A stretch of 64,000 nt of DNA, from assembly GCA_013397435.1 (NCBI GenBank), contig VZRG01002524.1, positions 17,084-81,083 on the forward strand, in the 5' to 3' direction. Source of the DNA: Erythrocercus mccallii (lineage: Eukaryota; Chordata; Aves; Passeriformes; Dicruridae). Numbering within the stretch: position 1 is the first letter of the stretch; each line of letters starts with the position of its first letter. Shown in pieces: positions 49,429-61,805 of this stretch. Made by a program: the position numbers and the translations under genes. The notes under the pieces were generated by a model that saw only the letters and a list, made by a program, of their open reading frames with translations, was not told where the DNA came from and searched no databases.

Positions 49429-52085
49429 AAAAGGAGAAACTTACATTAATTTCAAGTTCACCTAACTGAAAAAATTGCAGAGATGAAATTTGTAGCAAAT
49501 AACTCCAGATAAGTATCAACCAGTAAATCTTGTAACAGATTTTATGTGGTTTAAAAAAACACCACCACACACATCTGGTCCTCACTGAGTTCATCATTAT
49601 TGTCCCCATCTGGGACCAGTCTGCACATGAGATTCAGGTGCTTTGGGAACAACAAGCCAGGTTATAAGAGATGAGGTTGGCTGTCAAGGAAGAACTGGAG
49701 GGGAAGAAAAAGCTGGAGACAAAGTAGAGTGCAATACAAAGGCGTTATTTGGGTTCATCCTGTTAAGTTTTCATACTGTAAGAAAGATGTTATGATTTGT
49801 GAGAAGACAGATGTGGGGCTTGTATGTTGGATAAGTAGATGTTCCTTTCCTCATTTACACCGAAGTCCACCTAACTTCTGTTCATCGTGTTTTTGAGCTT
49901 TTTTACTAGTGAGACAGTTTTTCTTAAATTTTATTTATCTTTCTCATGTGTACCCTTATGTTCTTTACAATCTTTAAATCCAATAGGTTGTAGGCTGTTG
50001 TGTGCTATGAGAAATCTTCAGTAATGCATTGTTGCTGCATATAATGAAAAGGCTTTGCTATTTTGGAGATCTGAACTGTAAGCTAGGGATGAGGCCAGGC
50101 GTAGGAAGATATTCTGAGTTTTCATAAGCACATAGAAATGGAGTCTTCTCACTTTAGCCACAAGTCAGATGTTAGCCCCTAGGCTTCTCCTCTAGAATTA
50201 CATATGGAGTAGTGATAGTGAGAATCTGTGGGCTGCTTTTAAAGGGTGCAAAAAGTAGCTACTGTCAGTAAACTTGTATCTGTCACATGGGGACTCTAGT
50301 TGAAAACAGCTGAAAATGACTGATGTAAACAATAATGCATCTGTGTGAACTTCCTCTGTAACTTCTTCATAACCCCTTGTATGCTGCTTGGCTTGGATCA
50401 GAAACCCTTAGGGGATCTTGTCCTTCTTCTCCTGCCTGTGACATTCCTGCTGAATCATGTAAGTGCTTATTTTCTGACTTAGCAGTCAATGCCCTTCTGG
50501 TCTCCAAAATCAGTTGTGAGACCTTTTTGTTCCTCTCTACACAGCTTTTGCATGGCAGGTTTGCTCTGAAGGTCTAAATGCCCATCTAACGTGGTTATGT
50601 GGTTACTCCCTTGGAGTTCCAATAGGAAAAGAACTGAAGTCAAGCCTTAGTTGTTTATAGTAATCTCTCTTGTGTCAGTATGGACATGAGTGTTTTTCAC
50701 TTCTTTTTGTGCTGCTTAGTAAGTCTGCAGTCAGATATGGACATATCTGAATTCTGAGTGTTAGAAAATTTCAGTGGTATAAAAACTTCAAGTTCATCAC
50801 AAGCCATCCAATGTAGTTGGGGCAGAAGCTGTTTCTCCCCTCATCCCCATGCTAATTATGTCTCCTCCTAGAAAGATCTATTCCATTTTGGGTCCCACTG
50901 ATGTGGCAATTCAGCCTGGATTGCTGCATTATTATGTTTAGTTATTATCCTTTGACTCTTTGTACTGCTGAATCACCCTATCTCATCTCAGAGTGTCTTT
51001 GCTTGTGATCAGGTGGTTTAGTGACCTTGGTACCTACAAGAGTTTACTTTGGGTTGTTATAAGAAATATGATGTTAAATAGATGTTAAAGGTTCTTCAGA
51101 ACAAAACTGTAAAGCTGTGACTCACTGAACAATACAGACTGGACAAAGAAAAGGATTTAAAAGAAGGTTTAATAATACCTTGTTTATGCCTGGCATTTCA
51201 TTCCAGTCCTTAGATAAATATGACTTATCTTTGGCATCCCTTGCCCAGTTCTCTTGGGGCCCAAATTACAATCTGCTTGCTGCAGCCTCTGCCTCTGTGA
51301 GATTGCTGCAGCTGACAGCTGCAGAACTCAGCACTGGCCAGCAAGCCAACAGCAGTGAGTTTGCAGACGTGCTTGTGCTCTGCCTGTCTTTTGCAAACTT
51401 AAAATAAAATTCTGCGGGCAGATGATACTGGTAGTAACTGAATTTACACATATCTCCTTTTAGTATGTCAGATAAATGCATCTATATACAGATTTAATAA
51501 TCTATTAGAAGAAAAGTGATGCTGATTTTGTCTTGTTTTCCCTTGCTGTTTTATTGTAATCTCTTTTCTATTATATGAAAGAATGACTTGGGGGGGTGAT
51601 GGTGGGGGAGACAAACAAGAAAAGTATAATTTTTTTTAAGTTATGAAATATCTTTAGCAGTACATATTTCACTGTCTTAATTTCAGCAAAGTACTTAATT
51701 TCAACAAAGCCGTGTACTGCCAGGACTGTATGTTACAGCATGGAGAAGACTGCACCATGTGCTTAATTTGAAGAATAGAAATAAAAGTGAAAATATTTTA
51801 ATATGCTAGTGAAACTATCCAGCCAGTCCTGTTCAACAATTAGGAAGTTACTGGTGAAAAATAATTTTTAAGATCTCTGAAGTACGTGAAGTTCATGTCC
51901 ACTGTGTACAAGTGCTTATACACATCTGTGCTAGTGAAAACAGAATTTCATAATATAACGTGTTCTTTTTCATAGATCTCATAATTTCACATCACTGGCA
52001 CTTTGGGAGAAGAAAAGCTTAACGATACAGTGAGGTGAAACTACCAGTAGAACTATAGTATGTATTCATCATAGAATGGTGTAAC
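49429..52085. other. AT-rich non-coding stretch
   Basis: No gene is supported. An 18-bp tandem duplication lies at 51676-51711. A patch near 51285-51400 reads as alanine/serine-rich frames on both strands (75 and 71 codons) without a domain. A run of seven Gs with GGTGGGGG nearby occurs near 51591-51610. Confidence 0.45.
51676..51711. repeat. 18-bp tandem duplication, two copies
   Basis: CTTAATTTCAGCAAAGTA (51676-51693) is followed directly by CTTAATTTCAACAAAGCC (51694-51711), identical at 15 of 18 positions. This is a small, aged tandem duplication. Confidence 0.85.
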
Positions 52086-52090
52086 AACTG

Positions 52091-52641
52091 TGTCTTGGGT
52101 TCAGTGCAAGATATATTCAATTTCCCCTCTGTCGAAACCAGCTGGGGAGGTGTTTCTTTCCTCATGGCTCTGGGGGGAGGGGAAGGGGGCAGTTGCCTTC
52201 AGTTAATGGGCCAGCTGTTAAATCCAGGTGGGGCAGTGTTCTTTATCTCTTCCACAACCCCTCCTCCCGGGGGATATCTGTTGTTAATGGGCCATTAAGG
52301 CTCACTGCATGACTGATGACATTACATCATCCCATTGGGAGATGCTCCACCCAGGGTGAGGAGCCAAGCATTCCTACCTGGATACCAACAGGGTGTCAGG
52401 TTATGTTCTGACTCTGTCAGTGGTTTTTTTTTTCTTTTTGTTCATTTGCTTTTCTTTTTTGTACTGCTACATTTTTTTAAATTATTCCTAGTAAGGAATT
52501 GTTATTCCTATACTATATCTTTGCCTGAAAGCCCCCTTAACTGCAAAATTATAATAATTCGGAGGGAAAGGGTTTACATTCTCCATTCCAAGGGAAACAC
52601 CAGCTTTCCCTGGCAGGCACCTGTCTCTCCAAACCAAGACA
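52091..52641 (+). mobile_element. ERVL-type LTR (551 bp), second family
   Basis: The ends TGTCTTGG (52091) and CCAAGACA (52641) form a perfect 8-bp inverted terminus obeying TG...CA. The five bases before (AACTG, 52086-52090) and after (GACTG, 52642-52646) agree at four of five positions, which suggests a 5-bp target duplication with one mutation. The body contains motifs I know from a common passerine LTR, including CAAGCATTCCTACCTGG, GGTTATGTTCTGACTCTG, TTGCCTGAAAGCCCC and TAATTCGGAGGGAAAGGG. The strand is set from that remembered consensus. It is unrelated in sequence to the LTR at 48426. A T-rich tract (about 52424-52466) lies inside. No internal viral coding sequence follows, and another LTR abuts it directly. 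Confidence 0.85.
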
Positions 52642-52646
52642 GACTG

Positions 52647-53051
52647 AGGCATGGACCCAGGTCGGCAGGGAATCTGAATGGTTTACACGAAGAAACAAGC
52701 TGGGTTTATACACAAGGCACAATATTTTCGTCTGTGGTAATTCTTACTATGTGACCTATCCCATGTGGCCACGTCAGCAACAGGCATTGGAATGTCCTTC
52801 CACGTGAATGTCCTTCTATGTGAATGTCCTTCTATGTGAATGCCCTTCTTTCTATGGGGTGATCACACATTGCTCACCCCACAGGCTCCTCTCTGCAGAG
52901 CTCTGCCCCTCACACCTCCTGCCCCCCAAAAGCCAGGCTGAGACAAGGTGCCCTGTGCCCCACTGTGCCCCTCTGTCTCCCTCTGCGCTGCCCTGGTATT
53001 CTGCAGGCATCTCACAGCCCATAACTCAATTCTACCCTATCTCCTCCCACA
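52647..53051 (-). mobile_element. LTR-like element, minus strand, with enhancer-like repeats
   Basis: On the minus strand this segment begins TGTGGGAGGAGATAGG at 53051. It is preceded there by a polypurine-like AAAAAAAGGAGGGAAT, the expected neighbour of a 3' LTR. It carries a TATA-type box (GTGTATAAACCC, around 52703-52713) roughly 340 bases from the start. Upstream of that box lie three 16-bp direct repeats, which resemble U3 enhancer repeats. The far end, next to the LTR at 52091-52641, is uncertain and I cannot find a target duplication. No AATAAA is obvious. It may be an ERV remnant inserted at the edge of the other LTR. The 108-codon plus frame at 52808-53134 is a compositional shadow. 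Confidence 0.5.
52790..52856. repeat. 16-bp direct repeats (three to four units)
   Basis: GAATGTCCTTCCACGT (52790-52805), then GAATGTCCTTCTATGT twice (52806-52821 and 52822-52837), then a diverged GAATGCCCTTCTTTCTATG (to 52856). The first unit differs from the next two by two C/T changes. The array sits in the presumed U3 region of the minus-strand LTR-like element, where duplicated enhancer units are common. Confidence 0.95.
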
Positions 53052-53060
53052 ATTCCCTCC

Positions 53061-55642
53061 TTTTTTTGTTTGTTATTTTATTTTTATTTTTTTTTTGTGA
53101 AACACCACTGATTTTCCTCTCTAACTTACCTTAATTATTTTTGCTTTCTCTGCAAACTGTTGAAAAAAATTATTGAAGATAGTTAGAAGTGTGGATGAAA
53201 TTTAATTTTTAAAAAATAAAAGATTTCTTTGCAAAGAGGGGTAGTATAAAGAAGCCTTTTGGTGGTGCAGGAATATGCATTAATGATACGGACAAAGGTT
53301 TATTCTTAATTTTTATTTCTACCCTTCCTCATCACTAGTATTTTCACATAAAATGAGAAATTGATGAGTTTTTCAGTTTGATATCTTTATAGATGTTGCA
53401 TAAAAAGAATATTCAAACACTTAGCTTTATCTTTGGTGTATCTGGCTGTATATTCCTCAAAGCTTTGTTCATTGTAAATTATTTCTTTTTTTTAGGAAAA
53501 CTTGTAGTAAAATTTCTATTAATTTCAATCTAGAGCCTGTTTTGGACTCTTAATTGGAGTCTAATTGGAATACTTTAGAAGCTCTATGCATTTCGAATGA
53601 TACCAACTCTTTGGTACACTGACTCCTGTCCTACTTGGAGCTTCTACTTCTCCCTGCTGGTTAGACAATCAATACTGATGAATGGTTTCAGTCTTCATTT
53701 AAAAATATCTGTTGCCTGTGTTTTGGTTTCCTGGATTCTTGAAGTAATTTTTTGATTTGTTTCTATTATATTTGAATTCTGTACTTATTTTCATTTGAGT
53801 CTAGAAGAACAAAGCATGAAACAATTGAGTTTAATAAAAGAAAAACACTCCTCACAGTGATCAGCAGAGCACAAAGGTAGATGTTTATCTGTAGGAGCAC
53901 CAGATACATGTGAACTCCTTACCAACTTTAAGGGCTGTTCAGGCTTTTTTGAAATATCGTCTCCTCTCTTTATTGACCCTCTACTACTCAGAAATCCACG
54001 CTGACATTGCACATGTCTAAAATTGTAGATAAAGGCCCACCTGGAGCACAACCAGCAATTCCAAGAATTAGATTTAATAATACGCTTCAAATCTGTCAAT
54101 TTTCTTTGATGACTGTTGGAGAATTTATCAAATCCCCTTTTTGTAAGGTTGATCTTCAGTGCTTGTGGCTCTGGAAATGTGTAAACCACAGGCTTTACTG
54201 ACTTTTCAATTGCAAAGTAGTAAAATACTTTTGTTCTACTTCAGGCCTAGAATAGTTATGTGTGTGCTGAAAGAAGAAGAATTTTGTTGAAGAAACCTTT
54301 GGATTTCTTGAAAAGAAAACAAGAAATACTAACATGTGCAATGCAACTTTGCAGACTGAACCTTTACATTTAAAAATAACACAGCAAGCCTTGTAGTGAT
54401 GGAACCATTAGCTGGCCTTTTCATGAACCATCATGTTTTGTGGAGCAGGATAATACTTTCCCAGGTGCAGAAATTGACTAGCTAGTTTTATTCCATTGCT
54501 TCCAATTTTTTGCTACCCAGAAAATACTATTCAATTTTATGTTTTTTTTAATAAGTGGTGGTCTATGGACCAACATTAACCAGAGCTGTAAAAATGATTT
54601 TTTTCTTAAAGTACAAGAGGGGAAAAGTGTTATGGGCTGTAATTTTATTTGAAAAGCAAGTAGGTTAAAAAAGTTACAATATGCTCTCATAAAAGCTAAA
54701 CTGTTACTGGGAGTTACGTGAAATATCATGTTTTAGTTTGGCAAACAGTATTATCAATTTGTTGAGGCTTTGCAGAATTTTTTCTGGGTCATAATTAACA
54801 TCTTGGCAACCCCGCACATATATAGCTTCATTTTTATTTTTGTGCATATTTTTAAAATAAAAGTGTCATGTGCAGCCTGGGAGATACACAGACATCACAT
54901 ACTTTGGTGGTGGGTAAATATCCTTGCTCTACAGTGCTCATGGGAAATTTCTATTTGTTAGAATTTTGTGAATAAAAATTGGAGTTTACTTCCTTAACAA
55001 GGAATTATAAGAAGAGAATGAAATCAAAGGCTGGGGAAAAAATTAGGGCATATCTTCAAATGTCTTTTGCGATTTCTCAAGTCTAATATGTGAAGATCCC
55101 TCATAATAAAGTGTCTTTTGTAAAGCTCTGTGCTCTTGGACTTGTGAGTATCAGTGTAGGTGTTTCCCACTCAGTTAAAGAATGTATTCTTGAAATTGCT
55201 CTTGATGCAAGGAGGGGAGCAATGGCAAGTAACTGTAATACATTATTTCAAAGGTCCCATGGCTGCTGTTACTGATAAAAATTTGCAAATTCTGTTATGT
55301 ATACAGCACTATACTATTAACACCACCTACTCAGTATTCCTGTTTATAGTCTGCATACTGTGTGGTGTGACAGGTGAAAACAGGGCTGTGTCCTTTCACA
55401 GAAAGAAACTGTGAGGTGGTTTTGTTTGGGAAGTTCCACGTAATTTATGTAATTGGTTAATATATGGCAACTTCAGTCTAATACCAAGAACTGAGTTGGT
55501 GTAAGTTGAATCATGCAAGACCCTTGGTCATTAATAGTTGGATCGAAGCTATAAATGGCCAGTATAAAACAAAAAAATCCCAAACAAGAACTATAATAGT
55601 ATTTTATGCTAACTCCCTGGAACTAATGATTGAAAACAGTGT
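53061..55642. other. AT-rich non-coding stretch
   Basis: It begins with a T-rich tract (53061-53098), the complement of the polypurine-like sequence beside the LTR. A 132-codon minus frame at 53791-54189 is basic and Cys-containing but has no recognisable domain. Nothing else is supported. Confidence 0.45.
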
Positions 55643-56005
55643 TTGCAGATGGCACTGAAACAGAAAGAGCAAATATTGAGCAATGCAACTAGACACAAGA
55701 AGGTTTTGTTCATAACCACCATGTGTGAAGTGGACTGTTCATTTGATACAAATGCAACAGCAGATGCTGAAAATGTCTTTCTATTATGGCATTATTACAA
55801 TGAAACAATAATTTTAGTCCTGTTGTGTGCAAATGATTTGCATATTAATAATTATAATTTGTATCATGGTGAGTTATTAAAATACGCAATCCTCAGATTC
55901 CTGCAGTACCCACAAATTTTTAGTCCCATTGATATCTATGCATTAATACTGCTTGAAATTTCACAGCAGATCAAAAAAACCCTTGCCATTCTGAAAGATG
56001 ACTAA
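55643..56005 (+). other. 120-codon open frame overlapping a motif-rich block
   Basis: The frame starts at an ATG at 55643 and runs 120 codons in strongly AT-rich DNA. The product has a hydrophobic stretch (IILVLLCANDLHI) and ends in a Lys/Ile-rich segment. No family is recognised. Because the block also carries dense homeodomain/POU-type words, conserved non-coding DNA that happens to lack stops is as likely as a gene. Confidence 0.15.
55828..55842. promoter_or_regulatory. POU/octamer-type palindrome
   Basis: TGCAAATGATTTGCA is a perfect 15-bp palindrome built from two octamer half-sites (TGCAAAT and ATTTGCA) around one G. It is followed at once by TATTAATAATTATAATT, rich in homeodomain cores. 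Paired octamer half-sites are known to bind POU-factor dimers, but this exact spacing is not one I can name. The role is inferred from the motif only. Confidence 0.35.
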
Positions 56006-59000
56006 TTTGCATGAATTCTGTTCTTTGGTTCAATGTGTTACTTGAACATATATCATATCATGTTCATATCTTGAAATTTTATTTCTTAAATCCACAAAGA
56101 CAAAGAAATCAAGGACTCTCAGCCAGCCATAATTCTTTTTAATGTATATATTTTGTTTGGAGTGCAAGTAAACAGTATAATTTGTGTTTAAGGGCCTGAG
56201 GATAAAAAAGTCCTTGCTTCACATTAGATATTTTCACTTGTTATAACTCAGTGGCATTGTGCACATCTGCTGGATGGCTTTTTTTAACTGCTTGATATAA
56301 GATACCCATTTACAAACCAACAACTTCTGGAGGTATCATTTGCTCATGTCTGGCTGCGTGAAGCTTACCTATGTTTTCAAATTCTTGTATTGTTGTAACT
56401 CACAAAAATAACAATAGAACTAATGTTGTCTATTAATTTTCTGTTTTTCATATACTGTTATATTCTATATAAAAATGCTATATATAAATTGTGTTGCTTA
56501 TAGAACACTTGCTCTATAAATAGCCATTTGTTCTTTGACTGGAATAGATGCTGTTCCAGACTTTGTCAGTTCATTTGAGGTCTAGAGTACAGCTTTAAGG
56601 GAAGCTGAATGACATCCTGAAATCCATCACTGATTTCTATGTTAAATGTGCAAGGCAATACTAAAACAAGAGCTGGCTCCTTCTGACCTCCCTTATGCAG
56701 CTGAATTAACAGATTAAATTAAAAAGGTTTACCATTAATGTTAATCTTTGGGCTGGAGGCAATGGGTCACAACACTCTGTATCTGCCTTGCAGAAAAAGA
56801 CAGGAAAAACATTGATATTGAAAAACTGCTTTTACATTCCTGTATCTGGATGGTGGCAATCTGAAAAAAAATAAACAAACTGAAACACAGTGTAAGAGCT
56901 GTGGGGCCAAGGTTACTGAAGTAACATGTTTTGTCCATTTCCTACACAGAAAATGAAGTCAAGGGAGTTGGTTGCTTACCTCGTTTTTCTTCCAGCAGCA
57001 GTTTTGAGTTTCTCTTATCCCTGCCTTTGTTTTGTACTCTGTAGAGATTCTTCCCAGATGAAATGGTTCTGATTTTTTAATAGGGCTTGCTTTTGCTTTT
57101 GAGACTACTGCTGTTCAAAAATGAATGCACCTGGTAATTTTTTTCACTACTGTCTTTAATATGAACTCCAAGTTAACTACTCTTAAATTGTAATTGCACT
57201 GCAAACTTGAGGAGTCTTTTTGAAGCTATGAATAAGTGAAAATGGCAGGAAATGAAGTGTGGGCTTGTGTTTGGAGATAACAGCACTAAGTGTTTTGCTT
57301 GCACTCCCAGGTTTTGGGTCCTTGCTCCTAAACTCTCTGTTTCCCATTTTGCACAAATTGTAGACCTCAGTTCTGAAGTCTTTGGGGTAGTGATAAAAAT
57401 TTCTGCCTAACTAAAATACCTCTGATATTTTTCTTCCCTCTGAGCATTATGGGAATGTAGTTAGGGCTATATTTTTTTAAGTTTCTGTTTTGAATACTCA
57501 ATAGCTCCAATGACCTTTTGAATAATTACAGAAGCTGCTTGTTTGATTTCTCTTCAGTGGTATCAGCTGTAGGGAACAATTCAGGACAAATCTCAGCCAC
57601 CACCCCTTGCCCAAAAAGGGGACACTAAGCCACCACTGGATGGAGAAATTAAGGATTTTGTGTTATGCAGTTGCTCTGTAACAATATGGAGCATCTGCTG
57701 TTTCAGATACCACTGAGGTGTAAAGAGATGTGACTTGTGTTGCCTGTTTTTGCCTTTCCGTGCTCCCTTTTAAAATTTTGCCCTTGACTTTTACTGGAGT
57801 GTTATCTGGCCAGCAGACACTGGTTTTCAGTCCAGTGTCCTCTAGTAGCTTCTTGTTTTCGTAGGCCTATTTAAAATCAAGAAAAAGGTTTCAAGTATGG
57901 TGAGATGACAAATGGAAAGTACTGATTTTTGTTTATATCTCTTAAAGCTCTTTGTGAGAAAGGTGCTGAAATATGTTTAAAACACTCCAGTGAGGAGCAC
58001 ATGTTAACAATACAGTGAATCACTTAGCTTTTTCTAATGGGATAGATTGTCAGTGATTACTGAATTTTCTGTCTCCTGCTGCTTTGGATGATTCCTGCTT
58101 TGTGCTATCAAGGGTGAAGAGAAAATGGTGGTGTTTCTTTAGTGTTGGTGAAAAAAGTACCATGTTTCTTGACTTCTGAAATTAAATAATTTTGAATTTT
58201 TTTTCTTCATCTCTTCTTATTTTCATCTTCTTTTGCAGAGTAGTTTGAATTCCCATTAGAGAAAAGAATGTTAGTAACAGGCTTTCAACTTCCCAGCACT
58301 TGCAAGGCAATCATTAATGGAGGTATTTTGATATATTTCTTTCCATGACAGCCTTAAGCTGCAGCCACAAATGGCTTTTCAGATTTATTTGAACTCTTGT
58401 CTTTAGTTTTCCTGTTTTTGATGAATGTATGCTGCCTTTCAAGTTTCTAAATATATGTTGGACATATGAAAACATATTCAAGGTCTCCTCTTAAGTGAAA
58501 AGAAAGAGTAAAGCCCATAAATAAACCATCAGAGCATTGCTTTCAGAGACATGTCACACCTGTTGTAGAATTAACATTCTGAATCTTCAGAATGTCAGAC
58601 TGTTTTTGGAAAGAGTCTTCCTAATGAAGAGAAAAAATAATAGAAAAATAAGGAAGAAAAAAATATCACTTCAAAGAGCTACTTGCCTGATTGGGTTGGG
58701 GTGAAAAAATGACTTGATGGCTTTGATCCTTCCATCAAATGAAACAACCTGAGAGAGGAGCGGGGAGGGAAATATGTGGCTCTGCAGAGTAATGTCATGC
58801 TATCAGCAAGGACCACTAAAGATATTTATTGACTTCAGCAGACTGCATCTTAATACAATAGAATTTTCAGTCACTGTAGGGCTACCAGTTTCCTCTGCAT
58901 TAAAATTTGGTGTCAGAATGTTAATAAATCAACAGTGGTTATCTAACCAACACTGGGTGAGTGGACACAGATTCACCATTACTCTCCAAAGAATAAGGGC

Positions 59001-61514
59001 TGTCTACCTTGTAAGGCTTATTTCCAGCATAAACAAACGTATTAGATAAATATAAACACATTTGTCTAAATATGCTGTGAATATTTTATGTATAGCTTCT
59101 ACTGGGGAGGGAAAAAAAATCTATCAGACCTACAGTCTGAATTTCATTGAAGAAAAATGCTACAATTTTCATATCTGCCACAAAATTTGAGCTAAGTCTT
59201 ACTGAGAACAATTGCAGCGGGAAAGGAATTGATCTTGAACATCTGGTTGGTGTTTTAGATCCTGTATTTTCCATTTATGATGTGCATGAAACAATTGAGG
59301 CCATTGAGGACGGATGGGTTGTAGGCAGAATAACAACATGAATTGGTTGGGAGAGGAACCCCTGGGTGCTGAGTGGTGTCAGGAGCTGGCAGCTGTCACA
59401 GGAGAGGTGTCAGTACAGGGTGTGAACACTCAGAGCTCTGGTGAGAGAGCCACAGGCAGTGAGCAGGGAAAACGCTTCCTGTTCCTTAGTCTTCAGGGAA
59501 ATGGGACTTTATACTGTCTCACTGAAGATGGGCAGGGTTGCATCAGGAGATATTTGGCTCTGTCATCAGTTTTACCTGAAAACAATCATCTCCAGGATTC
59601 TGTGCTCATTTCTGGCCCAGGAATAGTTATTTATGTTCTCTGATGTTGTGATTGTGAGTTGCTTTTGAAGCCAAGCTTTGCAGCTGACCTTTCAAATTTG
59701 AAGTGCTATCTCCTGTAGCAGAATACGACACTTCATTTTCCAAGTAATGCTAGAGCATTCAAGGTCTGTTTTTTCTATTTTGAGACCTTGTTTTTCCAAC
59801 CCTCTTTTTAGCCTTCCATAAAGACGATAGGAAAAGGGGGAGAGAAGAGAATAGTAGCAAATGCTTTTAAAGATTCAAAGAAACAGCAATGCAAAATTAT
59901 TTTTAATGTGAAGTCAAATCTAGGCACAATTGTTTTCTCCTCATCTTTATTGTAAAGCTGTAATAAATAATTAAGTTGGATGCACTACTTCTGTCCACGT
60001 TGGTGTAAAGTATAAACAGCTGCTGTATGGTATTTCAATCCCATTTTACTTACTCCCTTTAGTGAAAATACTGACCTAGAAATTGTCATCTCTGACTGGA
60101 GCTGTGCTGCTTCTGCTCCACTACCTACATCTGATAGTGATCAGTGGCAGCTATTTTGAACAAAGTAGGATAAAAAGTCTGTAGTGGGAATACATAGAGT
60201 AGCTTTTGCATTTGGAGAACATCTTTGTATGTGATAGTGTGATTAGAATCAAAAGACCCTAGGGGGTCAAGTAGCAAAGATATGCTCTCATGCCAAACAA
60301 CAAAATATGGATAAAAAAAATTATGAAAGATCTGTTTCTTGGATTATGATAAACTTTTTTTTTACAGTCCAGTTATTTAGCTCAAACTATTGCATAATTG
60401 GTACATCTTGCAATCAAAATTCGAGTATAAGATCAAAAATCAAATCTTATCCCTTTCAGAGATTGGTCCTGGTAACATACAAATTCGACTCACTATAAGT
60501 AAGGTAATGGTTCTGTCATTACATGCTCTGGGAACATCTCACATGCTGACTTGTGCAAAAGATGTTAGAGTGAATAAATGTATTTTCCTGCATTATGTGT
60601 GTACAGGATGTACAGAACATGCAGGCCTGTAAGTGTAGGCTGGTACAATTTGTGGTTGGAGCTGTTCAGATGTGTTTTGTATGTTCAAAATATTTCATTG
60701 ATACCAGTGCATTGTTTTGGAACTGGATATTGACTTTACGGCCTGTTACTGTTTCTGTGTAACATTTAAGATGAATTGAATATGAATTATTACTCTATTG
60801 GGTTGGAAATGCTGGCTGCTGGTTTTGAGTGGAAAGAATTGCAACCAGTTCTCACCAAGTCAGGCATCTGAAGTGCTAGATGCTTTTGAAAACTCTAGCA
60901 GATGTCTAACTCTATTTTTAGGTGCTTGAACAACATTTTGGAATCTGGTCTGAAAAAGCTAAAAACCCCCTGTAGATAGCACTAGGATTTTCATGTCAGA
61001 TTCAGGTACATAGATCATCTGTCTTATTAATGTATTTTCTGTGAATGCTTTCCAAGTCTTGCAGGATGTTTTACTTGTGAGATCACCAGACACTTTCTGT
61101 TCACTGAAATAGTAATAAAGGTCCTTTTTCATGGCATTGATGGATATAAACACTCATAAAAGTGATTTCTGATTTTACTTTCATTTTTACTTTTGGTACC
61201 ACCATGTTACCTCTCTAGGCTGTGTGTACCTTCTTTGAGTAAAAAGTAGGTCTTTATTTTCATCATGATAGAAGTGTGAACCTTAAAGCCTCAGACAATT
61301 TCTGTTGTCAGCTCTTTCCATGAGCATCTTGTCAGGCTTTTTGCATTCTTTAATCTACAAGAAAAAAATAATTAAGGTATATTGAGAAATATTTATCTGA
61401 ACTTTTTAAAAAAAAATAATCAAAACCCATTTCAATCTAGCTTTTCTTAATATGCTGGGAACTTCAGATAGAATGTCTACAAAGAGGTTTGTCCAGGACC
61501 AGAAAAATCTTATT
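56006..61514. other. AT-rich non-coding stretch
   Basis: No gene is supported. Frames of 60-109 codons (for example 58774-59049 and 59314-59643) lack domains. The 59340-59500 patch is GC-richer. AT-only runs occur near 56462-56485. Confidence 0.45.
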
Positions 61515-61805
61515 ACAGAATCACAGAATATGCTGAGTTGGAAGGGGCTCACAAGGATCGTTGTGTCCCTTTCCTGGCCCTGCACAGAACCATCCCCAAG
61601 GGTAACACTCTGAGAGTATTTTCCAAATGCTGCTTGAGCTTTGTCAGACTTGGTGCTGCGACCACTGCCCTGGGGAGCCTGTTCAGTGCCTCTGGGTTAA
61701 GAAACTTTCTCCAATGTCCAACCTAAACTCCCCTGACACAACTTCAGGCCATTCCCTGGGGTCCTGTCACTCACCACTAGAAAAGAGCTGTGAGTCTGTC
61801 CACTT
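61515..61805 (-). mobile_element. CR1 LINE 3' fragment, minus strand
   Basis: It opens with two 8-bp tail units (ACAGAATCACAGAAT, 61515-61529), the reverse complement of the characteristic CR1 (ATTCTGTG)n end. The collinear CR1 3' region follows: GAGTTGGAAGGGGCTCACAAGGATC, CCTTTCCTGGCCCTGCACAG, GGGGAGCCTGTTCAGTGCC, TAAGAAACTTTCTCCAATGTCCAACCTAAACTCCCC and TTCCCTGGGGTCCTGTCACT. About 290 bases remain; the copy is 5'-truncated and lacks coding capacity for a working reverse transcriptase. The wording fits a CR1 subgroup distinct from the fragment at 47348. Small plus-strand frames here (61538-61726 and 61627-61821) are shadows. Confidence 0.95.

Noticed and set aside
59147..59341. 64-codon acidic frame (plus) with protein-like sequence
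   Set aside because: No splice borders, domain or composition change; length is expected by chance.
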